Source of the DNA: Balanoglossus misakiensis
Taxonomy: Eukaryota > Hemichordata
Direction: 5' to 3'
Assembly: GCA_040954595.2 (NCBI GenBank)
Contig: CM082581.2
Coordinates: 5,270,001 to 5,334,000 of the forward strand
Length of the DNA: 64,000 nt
The translations under genes were made by a program, and so were the position numbers. The notes below the pieces were generated by a model. The model did not search any database, was not told where the DNA came from, and worked only from the letters and a program-made list of their open reading frames with translations. This document shows positions 21,487 through 33,008 of the stretch, one piece after another; position 1 is the first letter of the stretch, and each line of letters starts with the position of its first letter.

Positions 21487-23368
21487 CTGGGGGGAAAAAC
21501 ACAAAGCAGTTATATAGCGATGATTATAGATCATGGATCCTTGTTTTTCTCAACTATCTACAGGCAAGCAATTGAATTTGTATTTCATATAAATGCATGG
21601 TGTGTGGGTTCTTTTTTCTGACAGTGAAGTATGAAGATGTGAAAACACATTGTATCCATGGAGTGTCAGATGATGGTGGCACAGTATATACTGTACTTGA
21701 GGGCATGACACATGCAAATTATGCATGACACTGTAGATGAATGACTGCATGGAAATTAACTTCAGTGATGGGTGAATGTGGACACATCTAGTGGAAAGTG
21801 GAAAAACATTAATGCTGGAACTAAGATGAGGCTTGTGTCATGTCCCCCTGAAGTCAATGACCACGGCACTGATGGACACTGACTACAGGGTCAATGCTGA
21901 AATCTTGCTGTACCTGCAGGAATGAATAGCAATGGTGGGAATGGAAAGTATAAAAACAGTGAAATGACACTGGTATGTTACCGTAGTAACTGTGGCGAAA
22001 ATGATGCCTACTGCGTTTACAATTTAGACTCCTACATATTCATAAACCATGATGCTACCAGAATGTAGGCAGATGATAATTTGCATGTAAAGCAAACCAC
22101 ATTTGCATAATGACAACTAATGTCTTTCTACAGACTATAGTGATTGGTGGAGCAATGTGCAGCACCTCTGAGGCCTGCCCTCATAGGTTGGTATTCACGC
22201 ACACCTGTTGAACACCCACTTGAGGAGTGACTGTAATAGCTGACCAATCAAAAGCAATATAACGAGACCACATGTGCTGCACACTGCCTGTGATTGGTCG
22301 CTGAAATTTTGCCACACACTTAAAATGAGTGAAATGAAGACAACTGGATTCTACCATACTATGCAGCCTTCAAACATGTCAATGATCTTCAATGACGTGT
22401 GTATATGTTGCGAACATGATATTTAAGACCACATTTGAAGGGTAACAGTGAGTGAAAGAAAATACATGAAGCAATCGATATCTGCCCTGACTGACTGACT
22501 TGAAAACATATCAAAACTGTAACAAAAAAGTTCAACTTTGTCCAAAATAAATGATCCATATAGCCACATGAATGCATAGCATTCCAAACCCTCCCACCCA
22601 ATCTGACATTTAATAAGATTGAAACATCTGATTTATCAAGTTTGAATTGCAAGAAAAATATGCCCTGGCATCCAATGCCCCAGGGCACATTGGCAAATCT
22701 AAATCTATTTGTTTGACCCAAGACTTCTAGCATATCGACATATCAGTTGAACTGCCAGACTGATGTAGGGTGTGGATGATGAAAGGACAGTGAGAACTAC
22801 CAGAGCTTGCAGTGAAAATCAAATGAGGACATGGTTGGCATTCTCTACTCATAAAACATCTTTCTACAGAAATGCAGATGAAACTTAATCAAAATGTATT
22901 ACTTGCTAGCACATTTAATGCTATTTTATTATCATTTTGAATTTGTCTGTAGATGTTTATTTTTCACCAAGATTCACAAGATTCTAATTATAATATTGTG
23001 AGAAATGCCTTAATTTGCATTAATTTGTTTGCACACCTGTGTAAGGTAGAAAACATCCTCTCATTTGCTGCATACATTGTGAAAATTGTGGCAGAGTCAA
23101 AAACTCAAAACAATTTCAAAAAATAACAAATCGGACAAAGAATAGTTATGCACTAAAGTAAACTGCAGCTAAACCCCTGTAAAACTGACGAGGGCTAGCC
23201 ACATTCCTTGCCGTGAATACCACTTAGCATTTTCAGGGCTCTTCCAGCAAAGCACAACAAGGGGATCTTTTGATTTAATTCTAGGCTTTCTAGCTGCGGT
23301 TCAGTTAGAGGACGTATACATGTATTTACGTAGGTTGCAAATGAAAAACATGCGTGTAACCAACCTAC
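21487..23368 (-). other. ABLIM: Interval between the two alternative LIM2 exons
   Basis: These 1.9 kb separate the two LIM2 exon forms. The acceptor of form B is CCCCCCAG at 21487-21494, in a C-rich tract. Sequence around 22130-22320 carries several ATTGG/CCAAT words in both orientations. I did not find a clear competing docking/selector structure by eye. No other gene is seen. Confidence 0.6.
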
Positions 23369-23451
23369 ACTTGGAGCACCACTGAACACAATTAATACAT
23401 AAACATTTACTGCCATCATAAGCTACTTTCTCTCCAGACTTGAACGCTGTC
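23369..23451 (-). CDS. ABLIM: abLIM alternative LIM2 exon, form A
   Basis: This exon starts after TTCCTACAG at 23452 and encodes the end of LIM2 as TAFKSGEKVAYDGSKCLCINC, then VQWCSK. The best phase-compatible donor is AAGT|GTAGGT, giving last base 23369 and phase 1. Alignment with the exon at 21374-21486 is gap-free from Cys140 to the final ligand: both have C-X18-C-X2-C with ligands Cys159 and Cys162. About 7 of 21 residues are identical (Phe144, Gly147, Val150, Gly154, Leu158 and both Cys). It is therefore a diverged duplicate, not noise. The linker to LIM3 is 10 codons shorter than in form B and carries an extra Cys (WCSKC). A weaker donor (T|GTGTTC) would leave almost no linker and is less likely. 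Confidence 0.75.
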
Positions 23452-26249
23452 CTGTAGGAAGTCAAATCATAAGATATGCAGCATGCAGTTACATTTTATC
23501 AAAAAAGAATTAAATACATTAAATTAAAAATTAATACAAGATCACGCTTTAATAAGTTTCAAAATAGTATAACATGCATTGAAATATGGCGGGTCAAAAT
23601 ACTTAAAATCGTGGAAAGATTATAATAAGATGTCAAAATATAAATCATTACCTGAAATATGAAGGGATTATTTCTATATATTAACTTTAAAATCATTATA
23701 CAATCATGCAAAAATAGCTGGGTTTTAATCACATGCACTGAAATATAAATGTTGTGGGGTAAAAATATTTAATATGTTTTGTGCATACACAGGGATTTAA
23801 ACTTAAAACTAAGTTTAAACTGAATGTCCATCCTTCTTTGGACCAGTGGTCAAGTTTCTGTTGATGGGCCTAAATGCATAATTTCATGAATTTTGAATTA
23901 CATTTTCAGACCCTTCATACTCGAAATTTGAAATGGAATGGCCATACCTCAGGTGTGGTCGTGGAAACGCAAAGAAATTAATTTCTAGGTTAAATATAGA
24001 GATTCCATCCACCAGACATTACCCATCTAATCATGACGATATAAATTTCATAACACCACATCTTTGAATACCACTAATTGATATTAAATCACAGCATCAA
24101 AGGTTTATTTTGCGATCTGAGCACATGACTGGTATCGGATAAGACCCAACTCTCATGACGGCTTATATTAAGTTGCATGTCGGCCGCCACTTGGTGTGAA
24201 ATATGCAAGAATAACCACATCTACTTATTCAGGGAGATCTTAGCCACATATCAAAATCGTAGTATGTCTTCCATGTGCTAATAATTACTTTCTCGAAGCA
24301 AATTTCTCTACTGGACATCACAATTAACCAACTTACGTTACAGTTACACACAAGCAGATAATCTAATTTGTCTGGAATGTTGTTTAGTGATTTCTGACTT
24401 GATGAAACCCAGAAGACGCTGTCTGTTTTCAACAAGACAGAAATCACCTGCACTGAGTGCTAGACTCTAGACTTACACACAAATACCACTGAGTATAGGA
24501 GTCAACAGCTGGCAGGACATCAAACTACATGTGAGTTAATACATTTGGTCATCAAAGAATGCCTGGCATTGCCTACTGGCTCAAGAAAAGAAAAGTCTGA
24601 TTTTGCAAGTGTTTTATTGCGCACAAAATTTTGCTGAGAATGAGTCAATGACCTCAAAATGACCAGGCAGGATTACTAAAGGTATGTGTCTGATCTGATT
24701 TCCTGAGGGCAGGTTAAGTGTCGTCAGTACAGCATACCAAGTCGGGATGACGACCGGCGACTTGATTATGCCAGTGAATTTAGGACACGGATAGTCAGTC
24801 ATGCAGGTATGTGCGATATGCATCCACTCCCTGCATGGCTGATGACATCCTCCACTGACAAACACATCATCATCCATTTGTACAGCACCCGTGTTATGAC
24901 TAGAAATTTCCGAACTCTTGTCTTTATCAATCATGTCATGTCAGCTTTTATATCTTTATTTTTGGACTGAGAATTTCAGCGGAAGTTTCATTGCTCAGGC
25001 ACGGTGTTGGCCTTTAGTAACATCACACTTTATGACAAATAAAGTGCCAGGTTTAATTTTTATTTTGGAGAATGATGCATAACTGTCTGACACTTTTATA
25101 AGAGCAAGATATTAAAACATGTGACGTTAGTGTTTATGTTCAGGAAAGCTGTCGTAATCTATCTACATTGCCATTTCACAATATGAGAACATCGACAGCA
25201 GTGTTTTCTCAATTTCTGCTAAGGGTACATTTACCAGTGTTCCCCAGTCATTTTACTGGAGTTTTCCTTGGTAGATTAAATCAGTGTGGCACCGTTTTAA
25301 TACATAGCATGTTCAAATTGAAATATGCAGTCACAATCGGGCATCGATTAGGTGTTCATGTATACCTATCAGTAAGCTTATTTAAATGCACCAATTTAAG
25401 TTTGAAAATAAAAGTGGCAGCTCTAGAGGCTTTAAAATGGTGAAACAAACAGACATTCTCAAGGATTGCACTGATAGTCAATCCCCGACTGCAATGCGAC
25501 TCTGAAACGCAAAACAATTATATGAAACTTAACTTTCATGTTGGAACGTAAACATCCTGCAGGGTGCTCGACAAATGTCAGCGATCTCAGTGACCCTTCA
25601 GGGAACACTCTCGGCTCATTTTCAGTTTAAGTTTGTTCAAGTTGACAGCGTCAAGAAAACACCATGCTGTGAAAACCATAGCTGACGTAAAAATGCTGCC
25701 TTTTCAGTTTCAACAACAGCCAAAATCAAATCAACTTATGAATATGAAAGTTTTCATATTATTTGGTTGAAGTCAAAAATGTGAACTGAAAGTGAGTGGT
25801 TGATTTCTCACTCAAATGCAGTAAGTGATGAAAATTCATGGTGTGTATACCGATCAATGAGAATTTGGGGTGGATGTTTTTTTTTATACTGAGAATGACT
25901 CAACATGTAGATGTACATGTATGTAGTGCACATGTATGTACCAGTGTATGCAAGTGGAGGAGATCTGTGGAAGCAATGTGTGGAATAGCTCATGTCCCAT
26001 TTTAACATCAGACTTTCAGTTACGAATACCACACAGCACACAGTCTCAAGTGGCAGAATCTTCATGTGGCATTCCTTGGCGATCATAAACAGACCCGGGA
26101 TATATAACCAGGCAGCTGACCATCCCAGTGTTGTCCTCAGTTGTTTACATTACCGGTACACCAAATAATTCAACCTCAACTGAACTTCAAAAACAGATAA
26201 TCCAGCACAGAAAAGCCAAAGACGCATGAATGTACAATATGCTACTTAC
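23452..26249 (-). other. ABLIM: Intron within LIM2 (first part)
   Basis: The donor GTAAGTAGC pairs with an acceptor ending CTACAG at 23452, or, for the other form, with the acceptor at 21487. A minus-strand frame of about 100 codons at 24614-24934 has no recognisable domain and no matching splice sites. An ACATGTA cluster is at 25910-25940. A TACCGGTA palindrome lies at 26151, inside the preceding exon's upstream intron rather than here. Otherwise nothing is seen. Confidence 0.75.
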
Positions 26250-26433
26250 CCGCACTGAGCACAGACAAAGCAGTGTTGATGATATGTATTTCCTAGCGCG
26301 GTCACCACCTCCCCTTCCACATACTCCCCGCATGCTTTGCATTTCGTGCCGAACAAGTCTTGAAAGTCGCTGGCGCAGTAGTAGTTACCGTCTTTGACGA
26401 AGAATCCACCGTGGGCTAAGGTTGAATTACATA
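26250..26433 (-). CDS. ABLIM: abLIM exon: LIM1 second finger and LIM2 first finger
   Basis: This 184-base exon encodes residues 80-140, starting after TCTTGCAG and ending TGCGG|GTAAGT in phase 2. It completes LIM1 with Cys81, Cys99 and Asp102 (NSTLAHGGFFVKDGNYYC). It opens LIM2 with Cys111, Cys114, His131, Cys134, Cys137 and Cys140. The segment CGEYVEGEVVTALGNTYHQH is nearly the vertebrate abLIM LIM2 sequence. The exon ends right after Cys140 with two bases of a Gly codon. Either of two downstream exons can complete that codon (GGG from the 23.4 kb exon, GGA from the 21.4 kb exon), and both give Gly141. Confidence 0.97.
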
Positions 26434-26723
26434 CTGCAAGATACAAAGAAATTCAGGAGAAAAAGATGTTAATATCTGAGTGTCATTCATTTATGATGGA
26501 ATCTCCGACTTGGCAACAGCTTGATCATAACCTTCTAAAATAATCAAACCTGGTTATCCAATAAAACTGTTCTCATCTTTCTGGGAATATTACCAGGCCA
26601 GACACACATACATGTATCTACTACCCTATGTAGGGTACATTCCCAATGATAAACTTGTGGTGATAAACCACAGTCAAACTGCACGGGATACTAAGTATAG
26701 GAAGTACGACAGGAAGTCCTTAC

Positions 26724-26736
26724 TTTCCGTGGCCAT
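26724..26736 (-). other. Candidate internal first exon and promoter (26724-26890)
   Basis: On the minus strand an ATG at 26736 in good context (A at -3, G at +4) reads M-A-T-E plus one A and then meets GTAAGG at 26723. The phase-1 end would fit the LIM exon starting at 26433, 290 bases downstream. Upstream are a CCAAT box at 26879-26883 beside GC-rich CCGGCCGG. Two GGAAG (ETS-type) words lie at 26700-26717, on the plus strand. Known: abLIM genes use several promoters. Inferred: a shorter isoform lacking the first zinc site of LIM1. The exon is tiny and could be chance. Confidence 0.25.
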
Positions 26737-27650
26737 ATTCCGATCGCGATGTCTCGTTTCTGCGTAAAGTTCACATGTACACAAGTATTTTTTTCTCCCC
26801 GCAACGCAGAGGCAGCTATTTAACACAGCTGATTGAGACTTGTGCAGTTTTCCGACCCGAGATGATAACCGGGAGCTGATTGGCCGGCCGGACTCAGACT
26901 CCCAGCCCAGAAAAAAAAAAATTGATCACTGGACTTGGGTTGGTTTATATTTAGGACTGCAGGGGTTATCGACGCAAATGGTATGTGCGAAGTTCCAGCA
27001 TGAATCATGGACAGATTAAATGACATCAGCAGAGTGGTGGCTTACAGCAAGTCTCCATCCATACATCAGGCACTGAGTACTCACCACCATATCTTGAAAC
27101 AACGCAAGCTTTGTACGTTCGGCCCACACAATGCCTTACATGAGAAATCTTTTTACAAAAAACACCCCTGTCCCCCCAAAAAGAAATCTAACCATTGATA
27201 AGCCTTTCAGACAAACTTTAGTCTGTAGAAACCACTGACTTTAATGAGTGCACTTTGAACTTTTAAGCCACTGAAATGTCTTGACGTTTTTCACTTCTGT
27301 CCTCATATGAACTCGCGCACAGATAACAGTATATATGTTAAATTAACAAACTTAGGTTCAGTCAAAATAAAGGACTTTTTTGATGCACATCCTGTTTATG
27401 ATTAGCCTTTTATGTTTATGATTATCTCTTTGCTCATTGTTTACTTTAAAGTCCTTGTTGATTTTACACCACAGACACTGTATCATGACCTGAAACTAAG
27501 GTCAAAGGTCGAAAGCTGTGAGCTTTGGCCCACTTCAATCCTGTGATAAAAGTCCTGATAACAATTGGTTTAGAGACTCCAATCTTGTGTTTTTTATTTA
27601 TCTAATTAATTATTTATTCAATTATTCATTATTCAGTATGTCAGTTAATT

Positions 27651-27778
27651 AGTCAGTCAGTCAGTCAGTAAGTAAGTCAATTTGTTTATTCAATCAGTTT
27701 GTCATTTTTTGATTCACACACTATTACACATACATATTCATTTATTCTCACTCATTCACTCACTCACTCACTCATTCC
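27651..27778. repeat. AGTC / CACT tetranucleotide-rich tract
   Basis: AGTCAGTCAGTC units at 27651-27677 and CACTCACTCACTCA at 27749-27775, with interrupted ATTCATT sequence between them. Confidence 0.8.
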
Positions 27779-30700
27779 TATAATGTACTACAATAGAGCA
27801 TAATGAATAATGCACTGCAAATATTCCAAACATTTTCTCAGACCATCTGGGTTCATGGCCATGGTCAAGAATATTGCAGAGACTGTCCGAACTTCATATA
27901 AATTTGACTTGATGCTCCTAGCCTTTGATTTCACACATCAAGTCCTTTCGTAAGTTCAAGGTGAGTCTTCAGGGGACTCCACATGTACTCATGATTATTA
28001 TGCAAATTGTCAAGTGACAACTTCTGACCAATCAGAGAAGTGGGTCACTGAGAAATACATTAAGGATAAAAGATAGGAAATTCTCTGTTAATTATCGAGC
28101 TCAGAATCCCTGTAAAACTCTATATTTTCTGAAAGCTTAGATATACTATATAGGAGAACACTTTGGTTACTTTAATGTGACCATTGTTTATACAAAATAG
28201 AAAAATTCTGGGATATAATTTTTCTGATTCTGGAGAAGCAGGCCACACACTTACAAAAACACGACTACCTGAATAGACGTTGATTTGTTTATTAATATTA
28301 TCAAATTAGTGGTTTATATTGAATAGCTCAGAGAATATACCGATCTGAACAATCACACACATAGAGATGTGGGCTATATGAGGTAGAAACTTGATACATA
28401 TCAATGAATATAAGTAAGGTATGTTTTTATAACACTACAATTACATGTGGTTTCACACACCCTGTCAGTGACATATGAACTTTAAGGTCAATGACCTTTG
28501 GCACGTGCTCCTCAGAAATGATCTCATACCGAAATTCATGATGTTGATACAATGAGAACAATTAAGTTCCCTGTTGAAACCAGAAACAGTGATAAAGCAA
28601 AAAACAACATCACATGATGTTGGCTAGCTGCCAGAAAAGTTGCATACGTACTGTACATTGTTTTTTGAAATTACTGATAAACTTGTAAATTTGTACATCA
28701 TCAGGACAATCATGTTTTTAAGCATGGTTCATACTAACAATTCAGTAACCAAGTTTGAAGTCATCAAAATGGAAATATTGTCATCTCTTGTTTACAAAGT
28801 ACAGTTGATAATTGGGGGCAAGGCTACTAAACCGATACGTGTCGAAATATGATTATGACTCACTTTTATAACATGATCATATGATATTCATTTGGAAAAA
28901 CAACAACATCAATGCACCCCTGCTGACAAGTGTTCATGATCTATCTACTGCATGTCTGAAACGTTAAACTCTCTGAAAACTTCACCCTGGGAAATATCTT
29001 CTCGTTTTTCTTGCCGCAAGGCTAAGAATACTTGCATACACAAATGTTATCAAATTTTCAATATATAAGTTATAATCTAGGGTCTATGTTAAAACCTTTT
29101 CCTGAAATTAATGATGGGTTTCTTACTATGGTTTGAGTTTCAGTGGATGAAGATTAAGGAAATTGATGTTTGACTAATTTTTTAAAATAATTTTTTGTGC
29201 ATATCAACAATATTCTCTCAAGTCTGTAATAGCCAATATTCAAAGTAGCTACATTGTATTTAATGCCTTTCTTATGACTCTGTCATTTTCATGAGTATCC
29301 ACATTTGTTAGTTTGAACCCTTGCAACACCTGTCTAGGGCCGGCGTAAATTGTCTGATGTGAACCCAGCTAATGACCTCAGATAAGGCATTTAAGGTCAA
29401 ACTCAAAGCCATTACACCAAACTACTAAAATGTCCTTGTCGCAGGAACACTGGCCAAGTTGTTTACTACATCACTTTGCTTTGCTTTGGGTTTCCTTTGA
29501 TGTTACCCCACCCACTGGAAAAGAGTAATCCGAGAAGACAAAACTGCTGTCGTTTTCGCGCCTCTAGCATTTTTCGGTGATGTACGCAGTGTGATGCCAT
29601 CGGGCTATATTCTGTTGTGAAGATATGGAGAAACCTACACTGGTACAGACCACCATTACAACAGACCAGGTACCAGATAGTGTTACAGAAGCCACACTTG
29701 CCTAATGACTCGGGTGTTTTGACAAAACACAGGGGAAAAAATCAGCCAGATCAGATGTAATTACTATTAAAATATATCAGAATTGATTAAGGGTGGATAT
29801 GGACTTGTGTACGCTCCTGGGTTCCTTCACAGGTCCCTCACTGGTTTCTAAAATGATTTTATCCTTCTGATTGCGCGATGAATTGAGCAAGCTTATCAGT
29901 AAAAGCAACAGAGAGTATTTTTGCTATGCAATTTTGTGCTGGCTCTGTGCTCGATCTGCTAGGGGCGTCATCAGTGTAAAGCAGAGTCAACCAGACCAAC
30001 ATCTAAAGGACTGTGAGAGGTCAGTCTCTCTACATTCAGGTCAAGTGATTTTCTTCATACTCTCTCGCCAGCATAGATAATAACGGAAAATCACTGTCAA
30101 TATAATCAATGAGAATAATTAAGTGGATGAAAGTCTTCAATTTCCTTTTGCTGATGAGAGAATGTGATGGCACTCCAAGTGAAAGTTTTCAAGCTCCGTG
30201 CATGCAACTTACTTGTACAAGAATTGCACCGTGGCCGGACGACCACACCAAAGTAGGTCATAATCTCACACAGATCTCAGTGTTCAATTCGTGTCTCGAG
30301 TTGAACTCATGCCATTTCAAATCTCCAAATGTGCTGCCATATTGTCCGTATAATCCTACCGGACGGATTTCTTGGAATATTCCAACCTGGGCCCCCCAGA
30401 GTCAAATTTTAGACAGAGCTATCCAGCAGTTTGCAGGGGGCACCTGCAAGTTTTATAGGGGTGGGGTGATCGTGTCATCGTCTTGTGGGGGTGGTGGTGT
30501 GGATGACTCCAAAGAATGCAGAATGGCAGGATAGCTTTCAGACACATATATAGAACAACTAGAATAGACGTCATTCCTCGTCGGAGATTGATAAAGTGGT
30601 ATCTAACGGTACGACATAATTATCACAAAATTCTGTCTCATCTACTTTTTTGTGACATCTGAAAACTTTTCATCATTGTACAACTTATTCAGTGAGGATA

Positions 30701-32822
30701 TTTCACGAAATTAACTGCTGCATTCGATTTGGACAAACCCCCTTCCCCCTTATCCATGGATCCACTCTCTAACTGAATTGGAATGTCCCACGGCATTCTA
30801 TGATGGGAAACAGTCCCTCTGTTAAATGACTAACACGTTGTTATTAAAGAGACCCGAATCTGGTCAGCTGCAACTCTGCAAAAAAACGTGGAATTATTTT
30901 TATCGTCATTCCAACAGTGACAGGCTGACAATTAACCCTTATCCCATGCCCGCAACGATGACATGTGATGTATTTAGCTGGGTTCCACAGGGCAAAAATT
31001 TCATCGGGTAAATTGCATAATGCTTATTTTATGACATCTGATTAATCGCTCAACTGGCCATTTCGGACAAACGTTAAAGATGTTTATAGAAGTGAAATGT
31101 TAGTTTATATGACGATAAGGTGGAAGCTACTGGAAATAACTTGTGAATTCAAGATGTTTTATTTGTGGTTAGAAATTCTAACGCTTTGCAGAAACTTCCC
31201 CAAGTTGGATGCATATAAATATCACTGACATAAATTATGTATTCCTTGTCAAAGAATGCTTGCATAAGTCATAGTAAATTATCTGAGTTTTACTTTTTTA
31301 CCAGAAATTCACCCTTTCATCATGGGGCACATTGACACATTTGTAGGATATCTAGGCTGGTATGCCAGCCATCTGAGTTAACCATTGCTTCTGCATCTAG
31401 CTAAAATTGCATTCATACAAAGTAGGTCAATGGACTGGTATTCTTATTAGCTCTAAATTCCCCACCAACCTATCCAAAAATAGCACATATTTGAGTTGAA
31501 TTAATATATATTATGAAATTTTCACACAGTACAAACATTTCATTTCAATAACTTTTTTATTTGGTCTGTGTTAGAATGTAGTAATAACTTTGATCTGGGC
31601 ATGAGTGATAATGATTTTGTAATTACTTCCGTGCATTGGTAAGGGGTACAAATTTGTGGCAGTATATCAAATTTTAAGAGAGCTAGCTCTGTGAACAGTA
31701 TGAGTTATACACAAATCATAGTTTAAACTAGTGAGGGCGCTCACACCCTATCTGGAAGATGCAATGAATTGTACCTCCAATGGGAGATCATCACATTTGA
31801 CTGAGATTTAACACTTGACATCTTCTTTTGATACCAGAGCAGCCACACACCTAGCGTACACAACAAGACCAATGCAATGAACAATTTTAGCAACCTTTTA
31901 ATGTTTTAATTGATCAGCATTTCCCTTTGTTACAAACCAACGGAAACATTTATGAAATTTAAGTTCCTGGCATTTATATCAACAGCTGTTTTCTTTACAC
32001 ATTAAACTATTTTGAAAACCGAGTATATACTGCAGTAAGTGATACGTTACCACACCCACACCCTTAACTTTGTATATGCTATGTTTAAAAACGACCGTGG
32101 AATGCTGGTATTCAGTGTGACCTTGGTGCATGGCATTGAGTTTCTATTCACACCACAGGCAGGTCATTTCCACTGTGTTTATAAACAACATGATCCGTAT
32201 AAATCTGTGGTTAACTTTTAAGGACATGTACACACAAAACTTACATAATCTGCATCTGTGAAGGCTGCCCTCTAGTGGTGTAATATTACACACTACAAGT
32301 GGATTAAAGGATCTTATTTTCATAAATTTGACCTTTACTATTCAAGCTTTGCAACGATATTTATCAATGACACAGAATTAACATCATTTTGTTCCCAGCA
32401 TGAGTTTTATGATTGGCCGAATACCAGCTCAAACTAGATACCCGTACGGTGAATGAATAAGTGAGCCAATTATATTAAACACTGCTGTTAGATAAACTGG
32501 ACCAGACAAGTTAATTTGATTGAAGGAGAAATTAGATTGGTACACTGATGGTCATAATTATTGAATTGTGATTGTCAGAATTTTATTAATAGTAGATTTC
32601 CTCAAGCAAATTAAATTTCAAGTCCAGAATAAACATACATGTATGCTGATTAACAGTTTCAGTGGACAATTTCTATTGTGATTGCATAGGCATATGTTTA
32701 CAATCACAAACCACAAATCTCAAGGAAATTGGCTGTAATCAGCAAATAGCTTTTAAAATTTTAACAAAGCCAGCACGGGTCTCCTTTCAAACTACACTGT
32801 ACAGCCGTAAATATTCACTTAC

Positions 32823-33008
32823 CTTTACAAATGAAACACTTGACATGGAAGTGTTCGTCTTGAACTCTCAACACTTCACCAGTACATGACTTGTTGCATC
32901 TGCCACAAACCACCTTCTTAGATTCTTTCTTGGAGTCTTTCTTCGAGTCTTTTTTGGATTCTTTCTTCAGTTCCTTTTTAGTGTCTTTTTCCTTCTTGGG
33001 TTTGTTTG
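32823..33008 (-). CDS. ABLIM: abLIM exon: charged leader and LIM1 first zinc finger
   Basis: This 186-base exon encodes residues 18-79. It starts after AACACAG and ends GTAAAG|GTAAGTG in phase 1. Residues 19-49 are a Lys/Glu/Asp/Ser-rich run with repeated KKESKKDSKK units, followed by VVCGRC. The first LIM1 zinc site uses Cys52, Cys55, His72 and Cys75, and Cys78 begins the second site. The stretch CTGEVLRVQDEHFHVKCFIC closely follows the vertebrate abLIM LIM1 signature. The charged run is not part of a LIM fold and is probably disordered. Its repeated units suggest slippage growth. Both first exons splice here, so this is the first exon common to all full-length transcripts. Confidence 0.95.

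Larger units (their letters stand above)
26434..32822 (-). other. ABLIM: Intron splitting LIM1
   Basis: The intron falls between Cys78-Lys79 and Val80-Cys81, inside LIM1. It holds AGTC and CACT microsatellite runs at 27651-27677 and 27740-27778. At 26700-26900 a CpG-rich pocket has promoter-like features and a candidate short first exon. No other gene is seen in the remaining AT-rich sequence. Confidence 0.8.

Noticed and set aside
23388-23390. Alternative donor T|GTGTTC for the form A LIM2 exon
   Set aside because: Phase fits, but it would place the last LIM2 ligand directly against the first LIM3 ligand with no linker, and the site is weaker than T|GTAGGT.
24614-24934. 106-codon minus-strand frame in the LIM2 intron
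   Set aside because: No domain, no good splice sites and no family resemblance; lengths like this occur by chance in 64 kb.
27651-27778. Short repeated units considered as a CRISPR-like array
   Set aside because: They are 4-base microsatellite units without spacers, in a eukaryotic intron.
30109-30534. 141-codon plus-strand frame, the longest not overlapping an exon
   Set aside because: It runs through G-rich low-complexity sequence, has no recognisable domain and lies within the LIM1 intron.
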